Positions 36,261-48,604 of a stretch of 64,000 nucleotides of DNA are shown here, in pieces. The notes beneath the pieces are model-generated. The model made no database searches and was not told the origin of the DNA. It saw nothing but the letters and a program-made list of their open reading frames with translations. The translations under genes and the position numbers were made by a program. Origin of the DNA: Protea cynaroides (lineage: Eukaryota; Streptophyta; Magnoliopsida; Proteales; Proteaceae); the NCBI GenBank assembly GCA_028583415.1, contig CM053266.1, positions 38,745,758-38,809,757 of the forward strand, in the 5' to 3' direction. Position 1 is the stretch's first letter. Every line of letters starts with the position of its first letter.

Positions 36261-36566
36261 AAGTGAGCTTTGATTTGTTTGTGGAAAGATTTCAAAGGAA
36301 GCTTTTCAAAACTCACTTGGAATACTATGTGGGAATGGCCGTCAAGGCATTCCCGTTTGAGAAGATCTGATTTTGAACGTCTTCCCTGCCTGTGTTGACC
36401 ATCTGGCTACCTTACAAAAGAGTAGGGTTTAAGCTTGAATATGCTTTATGCATTTTTCATCCTAAATCTGTAGAAATGTTTCTGGTTGGACTATAAATTG
36501 GGTGTTTTTCTTACTTTTTCCTGTGGTTGTATGATTTTGATCCTTTCGGTTGAATAATCCATTGAT

Positions 36567-37944
36567 TGTTGGGTTGGTGTCTTGTATTCTGTGGGGTCCA
36601 CGCAATTATAAAGGTAGTATTTGTATTAGGGTATGGGTCTATTACATGTAAGGGGTAAATTTGTAATTGTATAGGATTAGGGTTTCTAGGTTTCCCTATA
36701 AATTGTCTTTTTGTGGAAAAACCTAGAAAAAGTCTTTAAGGGCTGGCAGAGGATTCTCCTCTCAGTGGAGAGCTGAAGGCGCTGTAAGGATGACAGATGA
36801 GATTAGCCTGTCAGGTAGAGAATTTTGTAGACTGTTCTTGAGAATAGAAGAAAGTCACTCTTTTTCTCTAGTGGACGTAGGCATCCCACGATAGGGTGCT
36901 GAACCACGTTAATTCTTTGTGTGTAAAGGAGTCTCAGTGGGTGCATGTTCTGTGTTACCAATCTTGCGGCTTGGGGCGATGGAGTGTGTTTGCAGCAGCG
37001 ACACACGCCACGATATTGCATGTGGGAGATCCTGTTATCAATGATGGATTTGCTACTGGGTTAAGAAAACTGGGAGTTGGTGTGCAGAGGTGAACCTTGC
37101 GGCTGGAGAACTGATGGAGGCTGTCGGCGGTTCAAGTCAGTGTTTGAATTAGGTGAAGCAGCGGGGAACAGGAGTTAAAATTTCATTCCTTTTTCCTACA
37201 GTGATAAACGTCAAGGTTTCTGCGATGGAGTTAAGAGGGCTAGTCGAGGTTCCTCATAGTGAGGTGGAGAAACAGACGGGTCCTCTGTCAGCAGGTGGTT
37301 TGGCGACGACGACGGCAGCTCGTGATAACAGTGATCGAGCGGCAGACGTTGGTGATGACAAGCAGGTTACAGAGGCGGTGATTTTGTCGACTGGAGGTTC
37401 TCATTCTACTGAGAATGTGCTGCAAGAAGATTCGGGAGGCAGCAAAGAACGCCTGCAGAAAGTTGCGCAGGATTTGGCAGCAACGTTGGTCGTTGGTTCC
37501 TCCGGAAAGGAGCTATCCAGAGAAGAGACTCTGATGCTCCTAGGTTCTTCCAATCGGTTGCTGATTTAGTCGATCACTGGGGCTTCGATATGAGGATCAA
37601 AGCAGGCGGTGATGGTTTCAAATCTGCTGGATGGAAACATGCGTTATCGCATGTGGCCGAGGTAGGATCGCAAGTGCGATCTAGAATCTTTCTGTCATTG
37701 GAAGAAAGAACAAATCCTCAGGATGGTTCAGTTTGTTTTCGTGCCCAACATCCATTATCATATGTGGAAGCTTATGAGTGGAATCAAATGAGATAAACCT
37801 GTCAAGTAGAGAATTCTGTAGACTATTCTTGGGAATAAAAGAAAGTCACTTCTTTTTCTGGTGGACATAGGCATCCTATGATAAAATGCTGAACTACGTT
37901 AATTCTTTGTGTTTTCTCCTTGTTTACGTTTTCCAATCTTAACA
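36567..37944 (+). mobile_element. Short LTR retroelement, subfamily B, TSD TTGAT, unknown internal cargo
   Basis: TTGAT occurs directly before (36562-36566) and after (37945-37949). The left LTR (36567 to about 36923) starts TGTTGGGTTGG, has a CTATAAATTG box, and stops about 34 bp short of its 3' end. The right LTR part (about 37789-37944) ends CCAATCTTAACA and repeats about 125 bp of the left one (GTCAGGTAGAGAATT to CTTTGTGT). Between them, about 865 bp is unrelated to known copia proteins but coding-like (see 37153-37796). It is a non-autonomous element that inserted as one unit beside the older RT remnant. Confidence 0.8.
37153..37796 (+). pseudogene. Unidentified coding-like cargo in the short LTR element
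   Basis: One frame runs 37153-37569 (138 codons, with VSAMELRGLVEVPHSEVEKQ). A second frame continues to 37796 (IKAGGDGFKSAGWKHALSHV). If a single frame slip lies near 37545 they would form one continuous reading. The base composition is clearly richer in GC than the flanks. I recognise no gag, pol or host family. It may be a captured host fragment or a divergent retroelement protein. Confidence 0.4.
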
Positions 37945-38779
37945 TTGATGTCAATGTAGAATTTTATGTTAGAATCATGTCACGGGCAATATTATGAAAC
38001 ATTTGATCAACGATCGTGTTGAAGTCCATATAGAGAGAGTAACTAGAGGTAGCCTTACTCCTTAGGTTAAAGATGTGGTCCCCCCACGGGGAACTGCAGC
38101 CTAATTTAGAGTTGGATGGAGAAAGTGATGGCCCCCCCAACACTGGTCCAAATTACAGCAGCCCCAAAGGCTGACGATTATAAGGTAGAAAATATTCAAT
38201 ACATAAGTGGACCATGTCGGCAATATGGGCCACTAAAATCTGACATTTGGATAACTTTAGGCTGGTCCTGCTTGTTTGACGTGGGGAATGGCAGCAGCAA
38301 AATCCTCCACAGAAGGTAGAAATAGCTTGGAAATTTCGTCTTCTTTTCCTGTAGCCTTCCCAATGAGAATATAGAATGGTTGGGCCCCACGGGCTAAACC
38401 TGTCTGGAACCCATTGAAAGCCAATACCGGCGGAGGAGGGGGCTTGGGGTTTGACCTGCCCTAAAATCATACGACTCATACCTAGGATTAGCTGGATGGG
38501 CTTGGAACCAATACAAGAACGTTGATCCACAAAGGTAAAAAAGAAAAGAAAAAGAAAGGATATTAGCCGGACGATCTGGAAAGTTACCTTAAGATCACTA
38601 ATTGAAGTTATATTAATGGATTTGGTAGGTCAAGATTCAAACACTTGAATGAAAAAAGAATGTAAGAACGAATCAAGGTATTGGAAGTGATGGCAAAACT
38701 TGTATTGCAAGGTGTGATCTTGTGGGTATGTTATATAAAAATAAAAATAAAAAGAGAGGGCTTCTAGAAAATGAACTGA

Positions 38780-38828
38780 TTTTTATTTTTTTATTTTTTA
38801 TTTTTTATTTTTTATTTTATATTTTTTT
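38780..38828. repeat. (TTTTTTA)n microsatellite
   Basis: About six heptamer-like units of T-rich repeat, close to an (AAAAAT)n run at about 38738-38752 that could pair with it. Confidence 0.85.
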
Positions 38829-40353
38829 GGAGGGATGAAGAAACAGACTTGAAAATTTAATTCTTGAAGGAAGGAATAGTTTTGACCAATTCAAGGTTTT
38901 GAGTAATTCAATGAAAATATATCTTTGTTTTCCAAGTTATGAATTAAGAAATGTATTTAACTATATAAATTGGAAAGAAACAAACAAACAAAACCTAGGA
39001 CGACATTTGTTTGGGCATAGAAAAACTGACTTAAGAGTTGATGTTGCATCGGTTGGTGTGATTAGACGACAAGAGAGGATATTTTTCCATCTAGTAATAC
39101 CTAGTTAAATAGAATAAGAAATGATTATGATGAAACGAACTCACTAAGCTCTCTAGCTGCATCCTTATTTACTTCTTGATGAGACCCCGACCTAAGACTA
39201 TACAAATCTAGTTCTGATTCAATCCAAAAGTAAATGAATCTGGTTCTATGGTATGATAACACAAACATACCCTAACTAACTTGATTGACAAGTAAGACAT
39301 TTAGATGGGGACCCAATGGTCCATCGGTGGCTATATACCTTAGTTATCGTTCCTATAGGTCTGTCAATCATCATCTAGATTAATTAGGATTGTCGATCAT
39401 TTCAATCTGAATCGTCCACTAAACTGAATGATCCTAGCCAATTGATCATCAATAGAATGCCCCACCTGATAGAATCCACCATTGAGATTCAATTTGTACA
39501 AGAACCATTTATCACAATTGACATTATATAAATCTACTTGAGAGTCACACCAAATGTCAACTTTCATATATATTTATTCATATAATTTTTGTAATAGGTA
39601 AGCATGAGAACACGTTTATAATTACAAAAAAAAAAAAAAAAAAAGAATAAACCCAAAGTATATATACGTCCCAACTTTTAGGCCTAGGGGCCATGTACTA
39701 TCCTTTTGAGTGATGTAACGATTGAAGACGAAATATCTAGGGTATTGTTACGTAATCTTTGGGTCAAAATTTTTAAAATGATTGAAACACGTTAAATCAA
39801 AATTTTTAAATAATTACCATTACTTATTTGTTAAATATGGATGGATAATGGATATTTCTTTGTATTTCTTTTATAGGTAGAGGAACCAATGGCTCTGTGA
39901 GGTCGTTGGGTGTCCCCCCAAGTCGGTCAGTCAGTCAGTCCCCATTAAATGACTATCACTTAATTAAAAGAAAAAAATACGCTACACAACTTAGCTGTTT
40001 ATATATTATATATAAATTAATAATGTGCCACGGTGTGCTATCCAGTTGGCAGCCTTGGCGGTCACTCCCAGTCCTGGACAAGGGGACAACCACATATTCA
40101 CACCAAACACCACCTCCCCCATGCAATATCCATCTAAACCACGAAAATGCCACTAACTTCCATGCAACGTAATGTCAACGAATATATATAACGGATATTG
40201 TTTCACTTTGTTGCTTCTTTAGCTCCCATAATCTGATTAATGTAAAAATTTTGAGAATAGTCTTATATTTCTAATGAGATTGGAATCCTATGATTTTATA
40301 TATGGAGAGTTCTCCCATTTATTAGTTTGAATTTTTAAATTGAAAACTTGACA

Positions 40354-40365
40354 TGGTATCAGAGT
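40354..40365 (+). other. Retrotransposon primer-binding-site-like motif (initiator tRNA-Met)
   Basis: TGGTATCAGAGT follows AAAACTTGACA, the usual look of a plant copia LTR end plus PBS. A similar end, AATTTTTAAATTAAAAACTT followed by GACA, recurs near 40838-40861. The LTR body itself was not delimited, so this is only a relic call. Confidence 0.45.
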
Positions 40366-40414
40366 TTCAGGTTACCTCTCATAATAATCTTAAAAAAAAA
40401 AGGTCAAATCACTA

Positions 40415-40600
40415 AAAGAGGGATGTCAAATGCACAAAAGAGGGACTATGGTCACTTAAAAGAGGGATGATCACCCAAAAGAGAGACTATATATCACTCA
40501 AAAAGAGGAACGATCACCTAAAAAGAGGGATTAGATGTCACCCAAAAAGAGGGATCTCTCACCCAAGAAAAAGGATCAATCACCTGAAAAGTGTTATGTA
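40415..40600. repeat. Minisatellite, about seven units of 20-30 bp
   Basis: Units of the form CAC(C/T)(C/T)AAAAAGAGGGATnAT repeat with small length changes (CACTTAAAAGAGGGATGAT, CACCCAAAAGAGAGACT and so on). No coding potential. Confidence 0.85.
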
Positions 40601-42260
40601 TTACCATATTTAGATGGCTCTAGAAAGTCACATAGCACATAGGAAGAAGTGAAAAGAATAGAATATGTAAATACAAAGAGATGAAGGGTGATCGGATTCT
40701 ATTTGTACTGTATCTGAAATGAATCTTGTCTATTCCTATCCTTCAACTCTTCTAAAGGGTTTGGTTTTTCGACCAACTAACTTAACTTTTCGTTCAGATA
40801 TGTATACTACCACATATACACTACCTAACGGTAGAGAATTTTTAAATTAAAAACTTGACAAAACCCACGTGGTTTTTACGATTTTGCCACATCGATATTT
40901 AATGAGATGAGGGGGAAGAAGAGAGACAATGGATCTCTCAATAATATTCCAACGAATTTTCAGTCATGTGGTAGAGTGCTGGCTTAAGAAAAGGTTTTGG
41001 TTTCGATTTTCCTCATTTCCATTCTATTGTAGTTGGCCTCTCTTGTTTTTCTCTTGCTCATCTTCTCAGAACCATAAAAATAAAAAATAAAAAATAAAAA
41101 ATGAAACAGCTAGCAGATCAACCAAGAAGAAGAAAACAGGGAAAGGAAACCAGAGATGAAGATCAAAAGAGCTTGTACGGTAGTAAGTACCCTAATTAAT
41201 TTGACTTCTCTCACTTTTTAAGGTTAAACAAATGATATAATGATGCATGGAGATTCCCAAAGACAGTTGGAGGTGACGATGAATTGTCTATATTAGAACC
41301 ACCTTCCCACCTCCCAACCTCAAATTCATAAACACAATAATAACTCCAAAAAGTTAGCAGGTTTGACTTGTGATTTTCCAATCAGATCCCATCCGCTGCT
41401 TTCAATTGTAGATTTTGTTTGGCCACTTTTGGCCTTTTCTCTTCTCGTACTTAGAGCCGGCCGGTGACGGTGGATACCAGTTACCGACTATTCTCATTTG
41501 CCAGTTGCAGACTTCCTTATTTTTTTACTCTCTCTTACGTGCATTTGTTTTGACATAAATTATTCTCATTTTATTTGTAAAATAAAATTCAAGAGAAACA
41601 AAAAAAGACAAAACTTCTTTTGTTCTTTCATTTTTAGTGATCTGAACATGAAAAAAGAAATTCGTTTTTCTTTTATCTTTCAAAAACAAATATTATTTAT
41701 AATTTTTTAAACATATAAAATTTTACATCAACAGATCAAACGATACCTTATTATAATTTTATTTACTTTTTTGCCTTTTGTATAAAATACGAAAATTTGT
41801 TCTTTCTTAAATTATATTTGGGGGAGAGATCTACATGTATTGGATGTATATGAAGGTATATACAGTAGTGGCCAGTGGGCTGAGGAGGAGAAAGTGAGAA
41901 TACAAAGAGAATCGATCACTTGGAGAGAGTCTGGATTTTTAGGAGAGAAAGTCAGTGCAATGAGAGAACTAACTATGCAGAACATTAATTAGCTGAAAAA
42001 AGTGGTTAGAAGCATGTTATTATTTAATTAAGAGGTTGGGGGTGGGGATTTAGTTGATGGGGAGGTAAGAGTAGGACTTAGGATTTTGTCTATTAATATT
42101 ATGATTTATTATTGAGCAAGTAATTAAGAAGAATTTGTGATGAATTGTGTACCAATTAGCTTCGACCTCTTTGAATGTTTCATTGATTAATGAGTAGCGT
42201 AGTTGTTGATGTTTGTCTCATCTTTAAAAGTTAAAATGGATCGAAAATTCATTACACAGA

Positions 42261-42264
<4 letters not shown>

Positions 42265-42316
<52 letters not shown>
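42265..42316. repeat. (CT)n microsatellite
   Basis: About 26 uninterrupted CT units. Confidence 0.95.
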
Positions 42317-42320
<4 letters not shown>

Positions 42321-43496
42321 TGGTTGAAACTCTCAAAGTCAATTTTATTTTCCAAACTTCAGAGTCATCTGCAAAAGGCTTAACCAACCAAAAATATAGT
42401 CGGTGTCTGTCTTTACATAACCTGTCCAAGTAAAAGCCTTTGGTTGGTTGATGTTGATATCTACATTTGTACAAGAAAAATGCCATACCTTATCCTCATC
42501 TCAATTTCTCATTACTTGCTCTTCAATTGTTCTCAAAATCACTGTTAAATTGCATGGAATCCACCATTACATTGCTAATTAGAAAAACTTGTATATGTGT
42601 TAAACAATGTTCAATTGCATGGAAAGGGATCGGTCCTACTTGGATCAGGGTCAGCTTGGAATTGTAACCAATATTTCAAAAAATGTCTTAACATGGCTAA
42701 GTCATGACTACCTTGCCAACCTATCGAATCACCATCTGCATGAGATTAGCTAGGATTTGCTCGGGTTTACATAAATATAAAATGATTAACTAAAGAATTA
42801 AAATGCTTTACCCATTGGAGAAGAAAAATGCATTTCTGGAGAGTTCTTGTCAAAATTGATAGCACTTGAAATTATAGCCCTTATGCCTATACATGATTAA
42901 AAAAAAATTGTGACATAAAATTAGATTAATCATATAAAATTTAGAATGCAAATGACATGAAAAATAAATTCAAATCCTTGATTAAAGGATCATAAAGAAT
43001 GAGAGGTATTTTATTAGATGAAAACTCCTCAATTTTACTTTGCTAGCTCAAGTGTTTGTGGAATTTACACCCTAGCTGACTATAAACCATCTTGCAAGAT
43101 AATAACCCTGGACCGGCATTTTCTTGTAGCATGGGATGAAAAATAGAATTAAAAATCAGAGAAACTAGGATGAAATAAAGGGATGTTTCCTCCCAAAAAG
43201 AGTAGAGATCATTTATTAGATTTATTTTATTCCCCTCCCCCCTAGAAAAAAGCCCTGGTTGAGGTGTTTTTGATAAAACCAGGACTGAAGAACACGTGGT
43301 TGGAAAATCTCGATCGGTTCTCTATCACCTTCCCTCTATAGTTTCTCTTTAAATAAAGAGGACAAGATTAGACGAGCAGCCGACCAAGCCAACGTTATTT
43401 TAGCTTTGAAGAAGCACAGAAAGCTTCTGAGAGGGAAGTCATTCTGTAATCTCCAATTACCCAAGAAAACCCCCTTCTAATGGGGATTCTACTGCA

Positions 43497-44205
43497 TTGA
43501 TATCCACCATTCTCCATCGACACGTTTGGGTTTTCTTCTTCTCCCTCTTCCTCTCTCCCAATATATTTCTCTGTACAATCACCCCTTCCAAAACCCCTTC
43601 CTGCAAACGGAAAAATAACTCATCTCTGCTTCTGACGCTACAGAATCAAGGTAAGACATTTGTACGTACATTTTTCATGGTTCCTTGGGTTCTTTTCATT
43701 TCTATCATTTGGGTGATGGGTATGTGTATCTGTTGGTTTGTTTATCCTGTTACCTCAAGAAGTTATAGTTGGAGGGATGAAGAAATATGGAAATTGTTTT
43801 AGCTGGTTTTTGTATCAATTTGGGTTGTATGAAAATTAGTACTTTCTTTTGTTGATGATACGGGAGTCTGTGTTTCCAAACATACTCAAATGGGTTTCCT
43901 TGATTGGTTTGGGTTGTTTGCAGTATTTCACTTAGTGATTCTTTGGATGATTTTTCGAGTTAAGGATTGTTCCCTCTCTGTTCATTCCGTCCATCTTAAT
44001 GAAATCTTGATTATCTGTATTGATAAGTCTTCCCCTTTAATGGATTGAAAGCATTAATTAGAACGTTGTTAAGATTTGCTTATATGTTCTTCTGCCGACA
44101 GGGAAGATCTGGTCCTCTGCCAGAAAGGATTTCAATAAGATACCCCTCTTTTTATTGCAATGGGGACATCCTTTTCCTGCTCGATTGCTGATTTTGATGA
44201 TCTGA
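43497..44205 (+). other. Upstream ORF overlapping the IQM start codon
   Basis: An inferred 5'UTR exon ends at 43650 (ATCAAG|GTAAGAC). It joins an acceptor (GCCGACAG) at 44101, so transcript sequence resumes at 44102. An ATG at 43497 reads through this junction for 85 codons, passes the main ATG at 44160 in another frame, and stops at 44203-44205 (TGA). Its start is hydrophobic (VWVFFFSLFL). If the transcript begins upstream of 43497, this uORF should reduce initiation at the main ATG. The TATA-like CTTTAAATAAAG at about 43345 makes that plausible. Confidence 0.5.
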
Positions 44206-46745
44206 CTGATGGCTTTGAAGCCGTGTTTGTGAGATCCATCAGTTTCGACGGTGACAACGTGAGCACAACACTGCGATCCGTCAGTTTCAATGGTCGAGAT
44301 TCAGAACCCAAAATACTGAAATCCCACAAATCTGGAAAGATGCTTTTAGAAAGATCGGTTAGCTTTAAACCGCCAGAAATGGGAACCATGATCTCAATAA
44401 AGCCTCCTTCCACGGATAAGGAAACCAAAATCTCAATGAAGGCACCATCCTCCAATAACGAAAATGAAGTGTTTCTTAGATCGGTCACCTTTAAGAGCAA
44501 AAAGATCACTAACCTATTTCCAGCAACAGTTATTGAGAAGATCCCCAGCACACCATCTTTGGATACAGACAGCCCCAAGGATCAAGCAGCACTGAAGTTA
44601 CAGAAAGTATACAAAAGCTTCCGAACCAGAAGAAAACTTGCAGACTGTGCGGTTCTTGTGGAGCAACAATGGTGCGTTTTTCATCTGTCTGTGTCTGTAT
44701 GTTTCTATTTCTTTTGACATCTGAATGGGTTTTCTTACGCTGGGTACAAAATATAGGTGGAAGTTGTTAGACTTCGCCGAGCTCAAGCGAAGTTCAATTT
44801 CATTCTTTGACATTGAAAAACAGAAACATGAGACTGCATTTTCCAGATGGTCAAGAGCGAGAACCCGAGCTGCCAAAGTAAGTTGTGATTCAATATTGGC
44901 TTCTCTATCTGTAGATACCAATTAAATTTTATCTGAGCTAGAGGTTTTGCTCTTCTTGTGCAGGTAGGAAAAGGTTTATCCAAGGATGATAAGGCTCAGA
45001 AACTTGCTTTACAGCATTGGCTTGAGGCAGTAAGTCCTGGATTTTATAGATTACCTCCAAATTTAAGTTTTGAGCGCAGATTCATTAATGTTGTTCTTAT
45101 TCTTCATGACAGATTGATCCAAGGCATCGTTATGGACATAATCTTCATCTTTATTATGTTAAATGGCTCCACTGTGAGAGTAGAGAACCCTTCTTCTACT
45201 GGTAATTTTTCAAAATATAATTCATTAAGAAAAAACAAAAATTGTTTAAATATGTTCTGGATTTGAAAAAAATATAATTTGGAACTTAAACAAAATGCAG
45301 GCTTGATATAGGGGAAGGGAAGGAGGTCAATCTTGTGGACAGATGCCCTCGATCAAAGCTTCAACAACAGTGCATCAAGTATCTCGGACCGGTGAGCCTT
45401 CCTTTTGGGCATTCATTTGCATTTTTCCCTAGATCAAAAGGATCTTCTTATTTCTTAAAAATAAATATTGGTTTTGTTGTGCAGACAGAAAGAAAGGTTT
45501 ATGAGGCTTTGGTGGAGGATGGAAAGTTCCTCTACAAGCAGACTGGAGAGCTCATTGACACTAGTGAAGGACCCAAGGATACGAAATGGATCTTTGTCCT
45601 TAGCACATCAAAGACCTTGTATATCGGCCAGAAAATAAAAGGCCGGTTTCAACATTCAAGTTTCTTGGCTGGAGGAGCCACTTCTGCAGCAGGGAGATTA
45701 GTTGTAGAGAATGGTATACTAAAGGTAAATGTACAAAACAAATGCAATATGCCATAAGTTATTCCTTCCCCTCCAACCCCCCACACACACACACACACAC
45801 ACACCCCAAGGACTCAATGAGGTTGTATATCTTATTTGGTTTGGTTAAGACAATGATATTGTTGTTAAAACAAGTGTATCTTTGAATTTCTAACAGGCAG
45901 TTTGGCCTCACAGTGGGCATTATCGACCAACAGAAGAAAATTTTCAGGAATTTGTGGCATTCCTCAAGGAGCATAAAGTGGATCTCTCTGACGTGAAGGT
46001 AAAATAATCTTACCTCACTTTCAGTTATAGCTAAGATTATCCCAGTAGTGAAAGGAAGAAGAAGGGGGGAAAAGGCACACACTGATTTATCTCTATTTCT
46101 GGTTCTATTCAGAAAAGTCCGACTGATGAAGAAGAAGAATCTTTCAGTAAACATGATAGAGGCAACTCATTAGAGGAGGACTACATCCAAGAGGAGACTT
46201 ACTTTGAGATAGAAGACATGATAAACGAAGACTTGGAACAAGATACAAAAAGTGCAGCAGCTTCTGCAGTGTCTAAGACATCTCTTCGCGTGCTTAGAAA
46301 ATTGACTAACCTTGAAATACCAAAAAGGAATGATCTATTTGAAAGACCAGAAAGCAGCAATCCATTTGCAGTCACAAGTGATACCGAACAAGATTACATG
46401 GTTCCTAAACGGAACCTGTTCGGAGAAGATTATGAAGAAAATGAAGAAGAAATAGTTCCCAAGGAATCGATCCTCCGGAGGATTAATTCACATAAAGGAA
46501 TGAAATCATATCAATTGGGGAAGCAGTTATCTTGCAAATGGACAACTGGAGCTGGTCCCCGTATTGGCTGTGTGAGGGATTACCCCTCGGAGCTTCAAGT
46601 CCGTGTTATGGAGCAAGTAAACTTGTCGCCCAGAGATGATAGACCTAACTCACCTTGGAATTCAAAAGGCTTGAGCCCAAAGGTGTCAACACCAAGCACA
46701 CTGGGGAGAGAAAAAAGAGCAACCCCAAGATCTGATCTCATATAA
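44160..46745 (+). CDS. IQ-motif calmodulin-binding protein, IQM family
   Basis: Eight coding exons: 44160-44671, 44757-44877, 44964-45029, 45113-45201, 45301-45391, 45485-45724, 45897-45998 and 46113-46745. All have GT-AG borders and clean phases (617 residues). One IQ motif lies at about 145-160 (LQKVYKSFRTRRKL). The conserved IQM core follows (WWKLLDFAELKRSSISFF, DPRHRYGHNLHLYYVKWL, YLGPTERKVYEALVEDGKFL, HSSFLAGGATSAAGRL, WPHSGHYRPTEENF). The C-terminus is acidic then basic. IQM proteins bind Ca-independent calmodulin, and some Arabidopsis members act in stress and hormone signalling. MGTSFSCS fits N-myristoylation (Gly2) with a nearby Cys, suggesting membrane attachment. Four RS(I/V)(S/T)F repeats precede the IQ motif. 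Confidence 0.95.
45781..45804. repeat. (CA)n microsatellite in an IQM intron
   Basis: Eleven to twelve CA units within the intron between coding exons 6 and 7. Confidence 0.95.
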
Positions 46746-46799
46746 GGGAAAATCCCCCATGATCTGATCTCAGATAAGGGAAAATCCCTGAAATATTCT

Positions 46800-48600
46800 T
46801 TTGTGTTTTATAGATAAGTTGTTAGAGGCATTCTTTTATTTTTATTCTTTTTAATTCTTTCTGTAGATCACTAAATGCTTTGTAACTTGTAGCATTTTTT
46901 GGGTATGAAATGCCCTTTAAATAGGAAAGAAGTTGCACAATGTGCAATCATCAATGAAGTTCAATACCATACACTGTGTTTGAAGTAGTGGACTGTGTAA
47001 TTAATAGAGCCTTGGAGGGTTGACATATGACATTCAATCCAATTTGAGGCCAAAAAAAAATTTACTTGAAACCTTGAAATTCATGGTCATTATTTCAATG
47101 GATCAGTTCTACTGATGCATTTATAATTTCTAGCAATTACCACAAGATCCACCTCTTTTCATATTAATCCTTGCAAGGAAAGGAAGAAGATCAATCAACC
47201 CATGTATAAGTAAAGATGAAATGATTTTCTGATTAAATCAGTCAGAGTTCTATTTAATTCAACCTAATAGCCAGGATTAATTGCAAAACCCTATTAAGGA
47301 GAGGCTTTACATCCTGAGATAAGATGAGAAGAAACACTCCTGCTATGTATTTTTATGATATTCACGGATTTGGTATTGACATAATCATTTGATCTATCTG
47401 TTTGTTCCCTAATCCATTTGTCTGATAACAAAATGATGTGGTTTTTTGCGATCATTTTCTCAGGTCAATATTTAACCATGTGTATCTTCCATTGAGGAAT
47501 CCATAAAAAAAAAATAGTCTAAATCCATTTGCAGGTGTGTTTTATGTCCAGATTTTGCAGGTTTTCTTCCCAGAAAAGAAGCATAAGCTTCAATTTTTAA
47601 GCTATAAGTCCCCTAAATAAAAGTTGTGTTTAGCATGATTGACTTTATTTCAGAAACAGAGTGTGTTTTTAAGTTTCTAAATGCTCTAACTGTGATTGGA
47701 GGAACTCTTGTGGGGTTTAAGACTTTTAAGTATAGAAACCGTGTGACCCAGTAGAGGAATTTATTTCCATTCTTGCCGCGTGAAGTTGGAATCAAATACA
47801 TTTACCTGCACTAACCTTCACGTCAAAATGTTTCAAATATTAGTGAGATTATATCATATTTAAAGGGTTCTTACTTGGAATATTTTAGCTTTCTTGGTGG
47901 ATAAAGCTTGAAGAAAACATATATAAGGTCAATTAAGGCATTGACAAGGACTGGTGCTGGAGGGGAAGAAGTGCCTTTGGCACTCGATGTGACAGGAGGT
48001 TTTGAACCATGGACCTCCTGACCTTATCTGCACCCACTGGTCGGCTGCTGATCACTGCGGTAGGAAGTGATTCACAATAACAATCCATTGACAATGATAT
48101 ATTTTCTACTCGCATCCAATCAAGTCAAAGCAATTTTTTAGATCAAGTTCAAGAAAATGCAATATTAAAGGGTTATTTTACCACCTACCACTCAACATTT
48201 ACCTTATTTGAATACAGATGGATTCCTCGCAGCACAGGACCACTGAAAACAGAAGCAATACTCACAAATCACAGTAGGGATTCTAGGCCTCAAGAAAGTT
48301 ACATAACAAACATATGACCAAGCAATCTACCATGCCGGAACAAAAAGAAACAACATAAAATCTGGAGTTGGTGTTCAATTAATTACAGCAACAATTATGG
48401 CCAAACACCAAAAGCATTGTTCAAGGAAGAGGAGGAGATGATGGGTTATCTGCAATTATGTCGCCCTCTTTTTTCTTTCTTATAACTCAGATTACAACAA
48501 AATCTTAAGTATTCCAAACACTGAGGAATTTGCCTCCCTTTGTAAGAATGATAATAAGGAAAGATGTCAATTGACAGTGGAAAAATACATTCCTTAATGC
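46800..48600. other. Intergenic, no gene recognised
   Basis: The first 100-200 bp probably hold the IQM 3'UTR. The rest is AT-rich with no recognised gene or repeat. Confidence 0.5.
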
Positions 48601-48604
48601 TCTG

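Larger units (their letters stand above)
37950..43340. other. 5.4-kb gene-poor region
   Basis: No gene recognised on either strand. Contents are a microsatellite at 38780, a primer-binding-site-like motif at 40354, a minisatellite at 40415-40600 and a (CT)n tract at 42265. Open frames are short and AT-biased. Confidence 0.5.

Noticed and set aside
36500..36930. LTR at 36567 as the 3' LTR of the 34.5-36.3 kb copia remnant
   Set aside because: No polypurine tract precedes it, and TTGAT duplications bound 36567-37944 as a separate insertion.
40415..40600. CRISPR-like regular repeats
   Set aside because: Units are short, variable and without unique spacers, in a plant nuclear context. It is a minisatellite.
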